Shown piece by piece: positions 1-7,220 of a DNA stretch of 16,925 nucleotides. The notes beneath the pieces are model-generated. The model was not told the origin of the DNA, searched no databases, and saw only the letters and a program-made list of their open reading frames with translations. The translations under genes and the position numbers were made by a program. Where the stretch lies: NCBI GenBank assembly GCA_020634935.1, contig JACKAT010000078.1:1-16925 (forward strand), read 5' to 3'. Every line of letters starts with the position of its first letter. The first letter of the stretch is position 1. Source of the DNA: Anaerolineales bacterium (lineage in GTDB: Bacteria > Chloroflexota > Anaerolineae > 4572-78 > J111).

Positions 1-763
1 CGCCCGAAATCTCTTCAGCGATGATCAGCAGCGGGCGATCCGCCGCCTCCACTTTGGCGTGAAGACCAAGTATTTGTTGCGGGGTATTGATGCGAAGGTC
101 GCTGATGAGGATCAACGGGTTCTCCAGCACCGCCTCCATCCGCTCCACGTCGGTGACCATGTGGTGCGAAAGGTAGCCGCGATCAAACGAAGCGCCCTCA
201 TCTAACTCCATGGTCGTCTCGCCTAACTGCCCAAATTCGACCTTGATAATTCCTTCAGGGCCAACGGTCTTGATCGCTTTAGCCACCAGGCGACCAATCT
301 TGGTTTCGGTGGCGGCGATGCTGGCCACAGCCTCAATAACGGTTTCGTTCTCGACGGGTTGGGCTGCATTTTGCAGAGTGTTGATCATGACTTCAATCGC
401 CTGGTTGATGCCGTTTACGACCTCAATCGGGCTGACCTGGTCGTTGATGGCGGCAAACCCCTCTTGAATGATAACGTTAGCCAGGATGAGGGCGGTGGTG
501 GTTCCATCGCCGACTTCCTCGTTGGTTTGCATCGACACTTCACGGGCAACCTGGGCCCCCATATTTTCGAACAAATCTTCAAGCTCAATCTCTTCGATTA
601 TGCTGACCCCGTCTCGTGAGATAATGGGGGTGCCGACAGGACGGTCGATAATGGTATTGCCCCCTTTGGGACCTAGCGTTCCTCGAATTACCTTGGTCAA
701 TTTTTCGACACCCCGCCCCAGTGCAGCGCGTGCGTCCGCCTCGAAAAGCAATAATTTAGGCAT
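1..763 (-). CDS. GroEL-like chaperonin, 5' part (runs off the left edge)
   Basis: Hsp60/GroEL family chaperonin, presumably helping to fold the monooxygenase hydroxylase. Reading the minus strand from ATG at 763 gives 254 codons without a stop, about half of a normal 540-residue GroEL. Seen: MPKLLLFEADAR at the N-terminus, TLGPKG (residues 29-34), the DGVS nucleotide-site segment at 51-54, ENMGAQ near 66-71, GDGTTT at 85-90, and an apical-domain stretch with FDRGYLS. A ribosome site (AAAGGAAGA, minus strand, about 769-777) lies 5 nt before the ATG. It follows prmD by 200 bp on the same strand; no CIRCE operator was seen in that gap, so general heat-shock control is not apparent. In actinobacterial propane and phenol monooxygenase clusters a GroEL-like gene (prmG/mimG) sits in this place and is reported to be needed for productive expression of the alpha subunit. 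The sequence is clearly divergent from housekeeping GroEL, which fits a dedicated paralogue. Confidence 0.93.
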   Translation of the reverse strand, partial: MPKLLLFEADARAALGRGVEKLTKVIRGTLGPKGGNTIIDRPVGTPIISRDGVSIIEEIELEDLFENMGAQVAREVSMQTNEEVGDGTTTALILANVIIQEGFAAINDQVSPIEVVNGINQAIEVMINTLQNAAQPVENETVIEAVASIAATETKIGRLVAKAIKTVGPEGIIKVEFGQLGETTMELDEGASFDRGYLSHHMVTDVERMEAVLENPLILISDLRINTPQQILGLHAKVEAADRPLLIIAEEISG

Positions 764-871
764 TCAAATCTTCCTTTCTTTTCCTCATGATCGTTTACAA
801 TGTGATAATAACAGCCTGGTCATACTTCGAGGCAGCTATCAACGTATGACCGCAATCTTGATCAGATTTGA

Positions 872-917
872 CGGTGAAATCACAGCTCAGCCTGAGATCT
901 GAGCCGTGATTTCACCG
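872..917. other. Long hairpin in the prmD-groEL gap
   Basis: CGGTGAAATCAC (872-883) pairs with GTGATTTCACCG (906-917), followed after one A/C mismatch by GCTCAG (885-890) with CTGAGC (899-904), leaving an 8-nt loop. No T-run follows on either strand, so it is not a standard intrinsic terminator. On the minus-strand transcript it could stabilise the 3' end of the prm mRNA or set the groEL level. It could equally be a short palindromic insertion like others in this window. Confidence 0.6.
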
Positions 918-930
918 GATAAAGATGACT

Positions 931-961
931 AAAGTCGGGTGACAGTCACCTCTCGGACTTT
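931..961. repeat. Palindromic element with GGTGAC-A-GTCACC core
   Basis: The perfect odd palindrome GGTGACAGTCACC (939-951) is enclosed by AAAGTC (931-936) and GACTTT (956-961). It lies 2 bp past the prmD stop codon. The GTGACAGTCAC core also occurs as inverted pairs at 4867-4950 and 13914-13994, marking a dispersed palindromic repeat family. It may also act as a hairpin at the 3' end of prmD. Confidence 0.6.
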
Positions 962-963
962 AA

Positions 964-1293
964 TCAGTCGATGTACTCTTTGGTCGCATCAAAATCAGCA
1001 TAGAGCACAACGGCGTCATCGAGTACGACCATACGGCCATAGTGTGTTGACATTTCAATTTGGAAGGTGTACGGATCATATTCCTTGCCCAGGGCTTCGC
1101 TGATTTCGTTCGTATCGAAGACCAGCTTGTCCGTTCCGTCGATGCGGATCATGGCCGGATATTCCGTAACCACCACGCCGGGGCGGCCGCGCATCAGATC
1201 GGCGACGATTTCCCCTTCGACGCTGCGATTCATCGTCACCCCGCATTTATCGGTGATGTTCCATTCGAGTTCGCGATCGGCAAAAGTACTCAT
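964..1293 (-). CDS. prmD: Monooxygenase coupling (effector) protein
   Basis: Small cofactor-free regulatory protein of the MmoB/DmpM family. It binds the hydroxylase and couples electron transfer from the reductase to oxygen activation at the di-iron site. The product is 109 residues, normal for the family, with typical features: a V-x-x-x-L-M-R-G-R-P stretch (about 30-38), 'EYPAMIRIDGTDKLVFD' in the middle, and a conserved-looking YDPYTFQIEMSTHYGRM segment (72-88). The ATG at 1293 overlaps the prmC stop as ATGA, and GGAGG (1301-1305 read on the minus strand) lies 7 nt upstream inside the prmC 3' end, so translation of C and D is probably coupled. Its position between the beta subunit and groEL matches prm/mim clusters. 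It could be called mimD; the two names cannot be separated from sequence alone. Confidence 0.92.
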   Translation of the reverse strand: MSTFADRELEWNITDKCGVTMNRSVEGEIVADLMRGRPGVVVTEYPAMIRIDGTDKLVFDTNEISEALGKEYDPYTFQIEMSTHYGRMVVLDDAVVLYADFDATKEYID

Positions 1294-2363
1294 ATCTTTA
1301 CCTCCGTTGGTAATTCAATATTGATTTGAGATAACGTCGTGGTCAGCCGGTTTTTGGCCCGCGCAAAGGCATCCGAGAATTGGACGCGTTTGACCTGGGG
1401 CTGTGACCAAATGGGCTGCATTTGGTGGGCGGCTTCAACGGCCAGCGTTACATGCTCTTTGAGCCAATCTTGCATCACGTTCTTATTATCGTTGCCATAA
1501 GTGGGATCATTGGCCAGGATGTGGAACAACTCAATCGCGTTATTGAGATTGCGCTCGTAATCACCCTCAGCTGTGGAAACGATGGCCGGCGTGACGAAAT
1601 CGCCGTGCATAGCTCCACATTGCATGATGAAGCCGCTGCGGAACGGCTCGGTCACCAGGGCTTCGTAGACGATGTTGGTGACAAAGTAGGCTTTCAACGG
1701 ATCAAAATCATTTTGTATGATTTCGATCGCTTTACGCGCCCCTTGCCAGACCGGGTCATTCATCCAGCGATCCTTACCGGCCGACTCATCGAGGCCGCCA
1801 TCGAGATCAATGTTAAGCTCAGCGATGTACAGCGTTAAATCTTGGGCAAACCGTAATTTGTAGGACGAGTTGGTCAGAATGGAGTTATTAATCATCTGGG
1901 TGTAACCGCCCCGCTGCGCCACCAAAAGGATACCGCCTAAGGCATGCTCGGGATGTTTTAAGGCCCCAACGTGATTTTGAATGACTTGCAGCCAACTTTT
2001 GTCAAAAGTATCAACCGCCCGGCTGGCGCGAGCCACCGTGGACACGAGCCGGATCGACTCCTCGATACCGCTTTGGCGTTGGAAATGATTCCGCTCCCAC
2101 TCTTCATCGGGGGCTCGGTATTTGTGCCAATCCGAACTGCGTAAGGCACTCTTTTCTTTGCTGTAAGCGGGTGAGCCATCCGCAAACGAGATGATCCAAT
2201 CCTGAATCAGATATCGCTCCGGGTCGGGTTGGACATCAACCGTTACATCTTCGTAGTGAGTGGCTCGACGGCCCTTTGGCTCAAAATAGTTGTATTGACG
2301 ACTATCCGAACCGGCGAATTTTGCCGCACCCGCTGCGGCTGATTGTCTAACTTTTTCTGCCAT
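1290..2363 (-). CDS. prmC: Di-iron monooxygenase hydroxylase, small (beta) subunit
   Basis: Beta subunit of the (alpha-beta)2 hydroxylase. It has the ferritin-like fold but lacks the full set of iron ligands and serves structural and docking roles. The 357-residue product is close to the usual 350-370 for group 5 beta subunits. Recognisable segments are FEPKGRRATHYEDVTVDVQPDPERY (27-51, the family's N-terminal signature), RQSGIEESIRLVSTVARA (96-113), the helix with 'EHALGGILLVAQRGGYTQMINNSI', and the C-terminal 'MQPIWSQPQVKRVQFSDAFARAKNRL'. GAGGAG lies about 8 nt before the ATG at 2363. The gap from prmB is 185 bp and filled with a palindromic repeat; the 3' end overlaps prmD by 4 bp. Strong family match by eye; exact substrate class is not deducible from this subunit. 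Confidence 0.92.
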   Translation of the reverse strand: MAEKVRQSAAAGAAKFAGSDSRQYNYFEPKGRRATHYEDVTVDVQPDPERYLIQDWIISFADGSPAYSKEKSALRSSDWHKYRAPDEEWERNHFQRQSGIEESIRLVSTVARASRAVDTFDKSWLQVIQNHVGALKHPEHALGGILLVAQRGGYTQMINNSILTNSSYKLRFAQDLTLYIAELNIDLDGGLDESAGKDRWMNDPVWQGARKAIEIIQNDFDPLKAYFVTNIVYEALVTEPFRSGFIMQCGAMHGDFVTPAIVSTAEGDYERNLNNAIELFHILANDPTYGNDNKNVMQDWLKEHVTLAVEAAHQMQPIWSQPQVKRVQFSDAFARAKNRLTTTLSQINIELPTEVKI

Positions 2364-2403
2364 AATTTACTCCTCTTTGAGATTAAGTAATTTATTTTCC
2401 CGC

Positions 2404-2427
2404 GATGAGTGCCTCGTTGGCCTCATC
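2404..2427. other. Small hairpin before prmC
   Basis: GATGAG (2404-2409) plus GCC (2411-2413) pairs with GGC plus CTCATC (2419-2427) around a TCGTT loop, with one bulged T. It lies in the minus-strand leader of prmC, about 40 nt upstream of the start. It might influence mRNA processing between prmB and prmC; no T-run marks it as a terminator. Confidence 0.4.
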
Positions 2428-2443
2428 GTCACCTCACACCTTA

Positions 2444-2529
2444 AACCAGGGAGTTAGGGAGTAAGAAGTAGGGAGTAAGAGGGAAAACCCTCTACTTCTA
2501 CTTCCTTACGCCTTACCTCCTACCTGGTT
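2444..2529. repeat. 86-bp imperfect palindromic repeat between prmB and prmC
   Basis: The element is bounded by AACCAGG (2444-2450) and CCTGGTT (2523-2529). Inside are GGGAGTAAGAAGTA-like purine-rich direct repeats on the left arm and the pyrimidine-rich counterpart on the right arm, meeting at AGAGGG-AAAA-CCCTCT (2478-2493). It would fold into a long hairpin on either strand. It looks like an inserted short repeat rather than an operon signal and separates two genes that are usually close. Confidence 0.6.
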
Positions 2530-2548
2530 CATCCCACAAAGTTACTTA

Positions 2549-3616
2549 TTATCTGTCATTCCTTAGCGCTTCAGGCGATGTTGTAAATTTATCCATATGG
2601 ATCCGTTCCTCACTGACCCGGTTGAGTTGAAGCACCGGCAATAAGGCATCGATCATGGGCGGTGGTCCGCAGGTGTACACTTCCATTTCAGGCGCGCCCA
2701 GACCTTCTTCTTTAAAGAAGCGATCGACAACGGTATGGATGAAGCCCCGTTCCCCATCCCAATCGGTATTGTCACCCAGATGGGACAGCCCCGGAACAAA
2801 GCGAAAATGGGGCAGTTGTTTGGCAATTTCAGTAATTTTATCCAGGTAGAACAGGTCATCCTGGGTGCGCGCTCCATAGAAGAAGGTTACCGGACGGCTG
2901 AGATCGCCCTGTTCCACGTGGGCATTCAAAATAGACCACAAGGGGGCCATGCCGGAGCCGCCGCCGACCAAAATCATCGCGCCCTCACTGTTTTCTCGGC
3001 GGAAACAAGTACCGTAGGGGCCTTTGATCATGACCGGATCGCCCGGCTTGAGTTTATCGCGCAGCAGCGATGAGAAAGCTCCATCCGGGTACATTTTGAT
3101 GATGAATTCCAGTTTTGTCTGTTCACTGGGGGGATTCGCCATTGAATAGGACCGGGTTACGCCGTATTCGGGCAGGGTCATATCCACATAGTGCCCCGCT
3201 CGAAAATTAAACGGCTCTTCTACTTCGATTTCAAGGCGACGAATATCGTGCGTTAATTCTTCGATAGCTGCGATCGTCGCCGGAAGTTCCTGAATTGGCA
3301 TGGCTCCCAGCAGCAGTTCATCATCGTAAGTGAGCAGTTCGACCACCAAATCACTGTAGGCTCTTGACCGGCATAACAAGACGTAGTCCTCATTACGCTC
3401 GTAATCGGGCAGGGCAAAGGTGGAGTATTTGAGCAAATCAATATCGCCTTCCAGCAGAATTGATTTACAACTGGAGCATTGCCCCTCTTTGCAGCCGTGC
3501 ATCAACATAATGCCTTGCCGAAAAGCAGCGTGAAGGACAATCTCCCCTTCTTCAACTTCCATCTCTACTCCAACAGGCTCAAATCGAACGGTGTAAACGT
3601 TTTTTTCCTCGGCCAT
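2549..3616 (-). CDS. prmB: Monooxygenase reductase (2Fe-2S/FAD, NADH-linked)
   Basis: Electron-transfer component: passes electrons from NAD(P)H through FAD and a plant-type 2Fe-2S cluster to the hydroxylase. Seen in the 355 residues: an N-terminal ferredoxin domain with ligands C42, C47, C50 and C82 (CX4CX2CX31C); an FAD-binding domain with RSYSMANPP (155-163); and an NAD-binding domain with VGGGSGMAPLWS (217-228) and YTCGPPPMIDA (314-324). This order is that of MmoC/DmpP-type SDIMO reductases, at the usual length. AAGGAGAG lies about 7 nt before the ATG at 3616. It is 114 bp from the upstream dehydrogenase gene and 185 bp from prmC. Confidence 0.94.
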   Translation of the reverse strand: MAEEKNVYTVRFEPVGVEMEVEEGEIVLHAAFRQGIMLMHGCKEGQCSSCKSILLEGDIDLLKYSTFALPDYERNEDYVLLCRSRAYSDLVVELLTYDDELLLGAMPIQELPATIAAIEELTHDIRRLEIEVEEPFNFRAGHYVDMTLPEYGVTRSYSMANPPSEQTKLEFIIKMYPDGAFSSLLRDKLKPGDPVMIKGPYGTCFRRENSEGAMILVGGGSGMAPLWSILNAHVEQGDLSRPVTFFYGARTQDDLFYLDKITEIAKQLPHFRFVPGLSHLGDNTDWDGERGFIHTVVDRFFKEEGLGAPEMEVYTCGPPPMIDALLPVLQLNRVSEERIHMDKFTTSPEALRNDR

Positions 3617-3730
3617 GTACTACTCTCCTTCGTCTGGATTGTATTTATCAATTTCTTAGTCGCCATACTATATCTGGGTAAGCAGTTATGTTTTGAACGC
3701 CTTAACCATCAACTGGTATTCGGACAATCC

Positions 3731-4774
3731 CTACTCATTCGTTAAAATTATTTTTAACGCCTGTTCCTTAGCTGCATTACCAAACGTATCATAGGCAGTC
3801 ATCATCTCATCCAATTTGTAGTGATGGGTGACGAGCTGATTTGGTTTGATCTTACCCGACTGCACCACCTTCAACAGCATCGGCGTCGTTTCCGTATCCA
3901 CCAATCGAGTCGTTAACGTAATATTGTGCGCCCACAATCGTTCGATTTCCAGGGTGACGCTCTTGCCATGCACCCCAACGTTGGCAATATGGCCCCCCGC
4001 TTTTACAATCCTTTGGCAGATATCAAAGGTAGCCGGCACCCCGACGGCCTCAATGGCTACATCTACGCCTTGACCATCGGTTAAATTCATAATCTTCTCT
4101 ACAGCTTTGCCGTCGGCGTTGCTAATTACCTGAGTTGCTCCCAGTTCCATAGCCACTTCCAATCGATTGCCATCCGTGTCCACCACAATCAGTTCAGCCG
4201 GTGAGTAAAATTGTGCGGTTAAGGTTGCTGCCAACCCTACCGGGCCAGCCCCAACAATAACGACGGTATCGCCCGGTGAGACCTGACCGTTGAGTACCCC
4301 ACATTCAAACCCGGTTGGTAAAATATCGCTAATCATAACCAGGGCATCTTCATCCATCCCGACGGGAGCATGGTAGAGGCTGTTATCAGCGAACGGAATA
4401 CGCACATATTCGGCCTGGGTGCCATCGATCAAATGGCCCAGAACCCATCCGCCGCCGTTGGCACAATGAGAATACATTCTCTTCTTACAGGGTTCACACC
4501 GACCACAGGAAGTAATACATGAGATTAAAACCTTATCACCTACTTTGAAATTGGATACGGCATTCCCAATTTGTTCGATAATGCCTATCCCTTCGTGGCC
4601 CAAGATCCGACCTTCGGTTACAGTCGGCACATCGCCTTTCATGATGTGTAAGTCGGTGCCGCAGATAGTTGTTTTGGTCACTTTGACGATGGCATCCGTG
4701 GGGTCTTGAATGGTTGGGGTTGGAACCTCCTCCCAAACACGATTGCCTGGACCGTGATACACTAAAGCTTTCAT
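3731..4774 (-). CDS. Zinc-dependent alcohol dehydrogenase (MDR family)
   Basis: Medium-chain zinc alcohol dehydrogenase that most likely oxidises the alcohol made by the monooxygenase, for example 2-propanol to acetone if the substrate is propane. The 347 residues show catalytic zinc ligands in ICGTD (C38) and GHE (H60-E61), a complete structural zinc lobe (C90, C93, C96, C104), and a Rossmann motif GAGPVG (175-180) followed by VVDTD, whose acidic residue (D199) favours NAD over NADP. AAGGGGGAT stands about 8 nt before the ATG at 4774. It lies within the monooxygenase gene row, between prmA and prmB. In Gordonia and Rhodococcus prm clusters an alcohol dehydrogenase is normally found after prmD, so this position is uncommon. 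The true substrate could be another small alcohol. Confidence 0.9.
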   Translation of the reverse strand: MKALVYHGPGNRVWEEVPTPTIQDPTDAIVKVTKTTICGTDLHIMKGDVPTVTEGRILGHEGIGIIEQIGNAVSNFKVGDKVLISCITSCGRCEPCKKRMYSHCANGGGWVLGHLIDGTQAEYVRIPFADNSLYHAPVGMDEDALVMISDILPTGFECGVLNGQVSPGDTVVIVGAGPVGLAATLTAQFYSPAELIVVDTDGNRLEVAMELGATQVISNADGKAVEKIMNLTDGQGVDVAIEAVGVPATFDICQRIVKAGGHIANVGVHGKSVTLEIERLWAHNITLTTRLVDTETTPMLLKVVQSGKIKPNQLVTHHYKLDEMMTAYDTFGNAAKEQALKIILTNE

Positions 4775-4866
4775 CGGTTAAATCCCCCTTGATTTTATTA
4801 ATAGAATTCAGTCGATCACAATTTTGCATAAAAGTGGGTCAATAGAATATGAGTTACGTAGTTCAA

Positions 4867-4950
4867 AAGGTGACAGTCACTTTGGTGTTATAAATCGACC
4901 TATTTGGGCTAAACGGACGTTCATTTTCAGCAAAAAGTGACTGTCACCTT
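4867..4950. repeat. Inverted pair of the GTGACAGTCAC repeat
   Basis: AAGGTGACAGTCACTTT (4867-4883) is matched exactly by its inverse AAAGTGACTGTCACCTT (4934-4950), with a 50-bp interior. The 13914-13994 element has the same ends but a different interior. This behaves like a paired REP/MITE-type palindrome; no transposase is encoded. Confidence 0.65.
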
Positions 4951-4978
4951 GTTCGTTTCACCCAACTGCGTAAGTCCT

Positions 4979-5084
4979 ATAGAACACAGATCGTACCGAT
5001 CAGACGGATAAACACGGATTTTTTTTAGTTAAATCAAGCCTTGTCTGTGAAAACCCGTATGATCCGTGTTATCTGCGTTCTATC
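4979..5084. repeat. Palindromic element with AACACGGAT / ATCCGTGTT arms
   Basis: TATAGAACACAGAT (4979-4992) and AAACACGGAT (5010-5019) on the left are matched in inverted order by GATCCGTGTTATCTGCGTTCTATC (5061-5084, quoted in two halves: GATCCGTGTTAT and CTGCGTTCTATC). A T-run follows the left arm. It resembles a decayed short inverted-repeat element and has no coding content. Confidence 0.5.
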
Positions 5085-5152
5085 ATTTCTCATCAGACCT
5101 TGAAATCGTGATCGACTGAAATTAGCTTAGTGACGGTTAAATCATAATAGCA

Positions 5153-6814
5153 TTAGATAGGGACGATCTTGTAGCCCTTGCGGTAGGTGGCAGCGGCATG
5201 TTCACGTCCTTGGTCGGTCAACTTGCGGAAGCCTTCGAGCGGGCTGCTGACCGGCAGGTCCTTGACGTGCTCCAACTTCCACATCTTGCTGTCATCCATA
5301 TGCAGGTGCGGCTGCGGCATTAACGTCTTCCCGTCGTTGCGCACAAAGCCCAAATCCTCCAGCGCCTTGTCCAACGTCCAGCCGTGATACAGCGTCTCCC
5401 ATTCCCGCTTGCCGCTGAACCGCCCCATCGCCGGCGTCGGTCGCCCTTCATACTCCCCGGCAAAGGCGTTCATATGCGTCCACTTGCACAACTCCGAACA
5501 GTAGGTGTAAATCTTGCCGTCCACTTCTCCATACTGGAAGTCTTCGTGGATCAGACACGGCACCATACAACTCCAACACCGGTGCGGATAGATGTAGCCC
5601 TGCTCCACATACAGGTTCGGCGGGTTGTTCGGCAGGCTCAACTTCCGATAGTTCTCCCAGAACGCTCCGAACTTGTTGTACCAGCCCGGATACTTGGCCT
5701 CAAACCACTCGAAATCTTCCTCGACCATCCCATCTATCCGCCAGAAGTTGAACGGCCAGCCAAACGAGAAGAACTGCGCCGTCAGGTGCACATAATCCTT
5801 CTTCACGATCCGGTCCCACGCTTCCTGCACATCTTCGTGATGGATTTTGATGCCGTACCGCTCCAACGGCAGCATGTAGCTGCGATAGTAGTCATCGAAT
5901 ATCCAGCGATGCCACAACTCGGCATACGACTCCTTGTTCTTGTCCCGGTCTTTGGTCCCGTACTCGATGAACGTCCCAATCGCCGCATCGACGATGGCAT
6001 GGTTTTGCCAGAAGGCATAGCGCATATCCCGTTCCAACAACAGATGGTTGTCCGGGTTGTCCAAGATCGACATCAGGATGGCGTGCCCATTGCCGATGTG
6101 GCGCGACTCGTCCGACTGCACCGACAGGAAGACCGTCGGCAGGGCGTAGTCCCCGTTGCGCGCCGCTTCCGACGGCATCGCCACAAACAACGTGTTGGTG
6201 TAGGCCGTCTCGGCTACGATGGTCAGGTAGATGTTGGCCGAGGTGATCGAGTCGCCGGTGATGAACCCTTCGGCGAACTGCCGCCCGATGGTCGTGGCGT
6301 AGCATTTGCCAAAGGCCATCTCGGTGATGTCGAACCCGGCCGGGTCGATGTAGTTCTCCATATACCATTTCTTCAAGTTCATCTGGATGGTCGAGTGGCG
6401 CAGTTCATCAATCATCTGGGTGGCGAACCCCGTTTGCAGGTTGTCGCCCGGTACAACGTGGGTCAACATCGCCATCGACCGCGCCGCCGAAATTTCCGGG
6501 AAGGGGATGATGGCTAAGAACAGCTTCATCCACTCCACCCAGCGGGCTTCCACGTTGCGGAACATATCGCCCCGCAGCCCGGCATCGAGCGCGCCGTAGA
6601 CCCGGTTGTCCTTCTCTTCCTGCATCGGAAAGTAGGAGCGCAGCACCTGGCGCATCGGGTCTTTGGGGATTTTATTGAGTTCATAATCGGTGGGATAGGC
6701 AACGGCTTGTTGGACGTAGGTGGGCATCCAGCCCAAGTCGCCCATCCGTTTGGAGGCTTCCGCATTGCTGATGCGGCGTTGTTTGGTGATTTTCGACAGG
6801 GTTGTCGCGGCCAT
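5153..6814 (-). CDS. prmA: Di-iron monooxygenase hydroxylase, large (alpha) subunit, copy 1
   Basis: Catalytic subunit of a group 5 SDIMO (propane 2-monooxygenase/MimA type); inserts one atom of O2 into a hydrocarbon, phenol or ketone. Its 553 residues are the normal length. All six di-iron ligands are visible: E107 (FPEIS), E137 and H140 (DELRH), E202 (AETAYTN), E236 and H239 (DESRH). Their spacing equals that of methane monooxygenase E114, E144, H147, E209, E243, H246, shifted by seven. Group-typical segments include RSYFPMQEEKDNRVYGALD (59-77), NNYIDPAGFD-like YIDPAGFD (155-162) and a C-terminal PHRCWSCMVP cysteine pair. AAAGGAGA lies 7-8 nt before the ATG. It heads the gene row leading to the dehydrogenase, prmBCD and groEL. 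Nucleotides 5225-6857 look identical to 11938-13570, but the last 23 codons differ strongly from copy 2. The gene could be named mimA; substrate is uncertain. Confidence 0.95.
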   Translation of the reverse strand: MAATTLSKITKQRRISNAEASKRMGDLGWMPTYVQQAVAYPTDYELNKIPKDPMRQVLRSYFPMQEEKDNRVYGALDAGLRGDMFRNVEARWVEWMKLFLAIIPFPEISAARSMAMLTHVVPGDNLQTGFATQMIDELRHSTIQMNLKKWYMENYIDPAGFDITEMAFGKCYATTIGRQFAEGFITGDSITSANIYLTIVAETAYTNTLFVAMPSEAARNGDYALPTVFLSVQSDESRHIGNGHAILMSILDNPDNHLLLERDMRYAFWQNHAIVDAAIGTFIEYGTKDRDKNKESYAELWHRWIFDDYYRSYMLPLERYGIKIHHEDVQEAWDRIVKKDYVHLTAQFFSFGWPFNFWRIDGMVEEDFEWFEAKYPGWYNKFGAFWENYRKLSLPNNPPNLYVEQGYIYPHRCWSCMVPCLIHEDFQYGEVDGKIYTYCSELCKWTHMNAFAGEYEGRPTPAMGRFSGKREWETLYHGWTLDKALEDLGFVRNDGKTLMPQPHLHMDDSKMWKLEHVKDLPVSSPLEGFRKLTDQGREHAAATYRKGYKIVPI

Positions 6815-6857
6815 TCTTTATCTCCTTTGATTGCTAATCAGAAGCGTTTCTTCGCTC
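5225..6857. repeat. 1,633-bp duplicated tract, copy 1
   Basis: Matches 11938-13570 with a constant offset of 6713 bp. I saw no difference in the lines compared, and protein and antisense translations are the same in several frames. It covers prmA codons 1-530 plus 43 bp of leader including the ribosome site. Identity stops abruptly on both sides: 25 of the following 69 coding bases differ at the 3' end, and the upstream control regions share no extended similarity. No terminal inverted repeat, target duplication or transposase marks the ends. Confidence 0.9.
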
Positions 6858-6879
6858 CCCTTCCTTGTTTCATTTTTGT

Positions 6880-6980
6880 TTGCGTCGATCACGGCCCAAT
6901 GTCAATAGGGTTGGGTGACAGATTCCCCCGAAAGATTGACCAGTTCTTTACTTAATGGCATTGAGCCGTGATCGACGCAA
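6880..6980. repeat. 22-bp inverted repeat in the prmA1 leader
   Basis: TTGCGTCGATCACGGC (6880-6895) is matched exactly by GCCGTGATCGACGCAA (6965-6980). After one mismatch the pairing continues for five bases (CAATG 6897-6901 with CATTG 6959-6963). The interior is 57 bp. It begins 23 bp beyond the end of the tract shared with copy 2, and copy 2 lacks it. If the promoter at 7155 is used it is transcribed in the leader and could fold as a large stem. It may instead be an inserted palindromic element. Confidence 0.6.
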
Positions 6981-6999
6981 AATTATGAGGCTCATAATT
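6981..6999. promoter_or_regulatory. 19-bp perfect palindrome upstream of prmA1, possible operator
   Basis: AATTATGAG-G-CTCATAATT is a perfect 9+1+9 palindrome, directly next to the 22-bp inverted repeat. A minus-strand TATAAT (7014-7019) lies 14 bp upstream, without a convincing -35. It could be an operator at such a promoter or a small hairpin in the leader. There is no second copy in the window. Confidence 0.35.
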
Positions 7000-7154
7000 T
7001 ATTTATGAATGGTATTATAAGCAGTAATGGGCTGAGTTGGGCCTCCTTTTTAATGAACGCTTATCCGATTATTTTTAATTTGTCTCGTAAAAATTAAGTA
7101 ACGCATTAATAATAGACCAAGGTTAAAAATTTACTGTAGCATTTAACTGTACAA

Positions 7155-7220
7155 ATTATAACATCCCATCGTTTGCATACTGTTTGTCGCGGTCCAGACT
7201 TTAAGTAAAAGCGCGTTTGC
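7155..7220 (-). promoter_or_regulatory. Putative SARP-activated promoter of prmA1
   Basis: Minus-strand TATAAT (7155-7160), a 9-bp gap, then direct-repeat heptamers CGTTTGC (7170-7176), TGTTTGT (7181-7187) and CGTTTGC (7214-7220), written on the plus strand; offsets are 0, +11 and +44. SARP regulators of Streptomyces bind heptamer repeats one helical turn (11 bp) apart, with the nearest repeat about 8 bp from the -10 box, where it replaces the -35. The same layout, with the same offsets, precedes prmA2. The expected transcript start is near 7148, giving a leader of about 330 nt. The rest of the 6815-7684 gap is AT-rich; I saw no RNA gene or credible small ORF in it, only a weak plus-strand TATACT at 7468-7473 as a possible promoter for regulator 1. 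Confidence 0.6.

Larger units (their letters stand above)
4807..5120. repeat. Gap between prmA1 and the dehydrogenase, bounded by a 13-bp inverted repeat
   Basis: TTCAGTCGATCAC (4807-4819) recurs inverted as GTGATCGACTGAA (5108-5120), framing nearly the whole 378-bp gap (4775-5152). Inside sit two further palindromic elements, listed separately. No gene, tRNA or clear promoter was found in the gap. GTCGATCAC also appears, again as an inverted pair, upstream of prmA1 (6884-6892 and 6968-6976). Confidence 0.5.

Noticed and set aside
792..798. Single CGTTTAC heptamer upstream of groEL
   Set aside because: No partner at 11 bp and no TATAAT at 9 bp; a lone 7-mer is expected by chance in a window of this size.
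1422..1838. Plus-strand open frame opposite prmC
   Set aside because: Lies wholly within prmC, without a recognisable product or ribosome site.
5384..6517. Long plus-strand open frame (377 codons) opposite prmA1, repeated at 12097-13230 opposite prmA2
   Set aside because: It is antisense to a clearly recognised gene, its product is Arg/Val/His-rich without any family features, and it follows from codon bias of prmA.
5225..6857. Insertion sequence or composite transposon carrying prmA
   Set aside because: The shared tract contains only prmA and a short leader; no transposase, terminal inverted repeats or target duplications at its ends.
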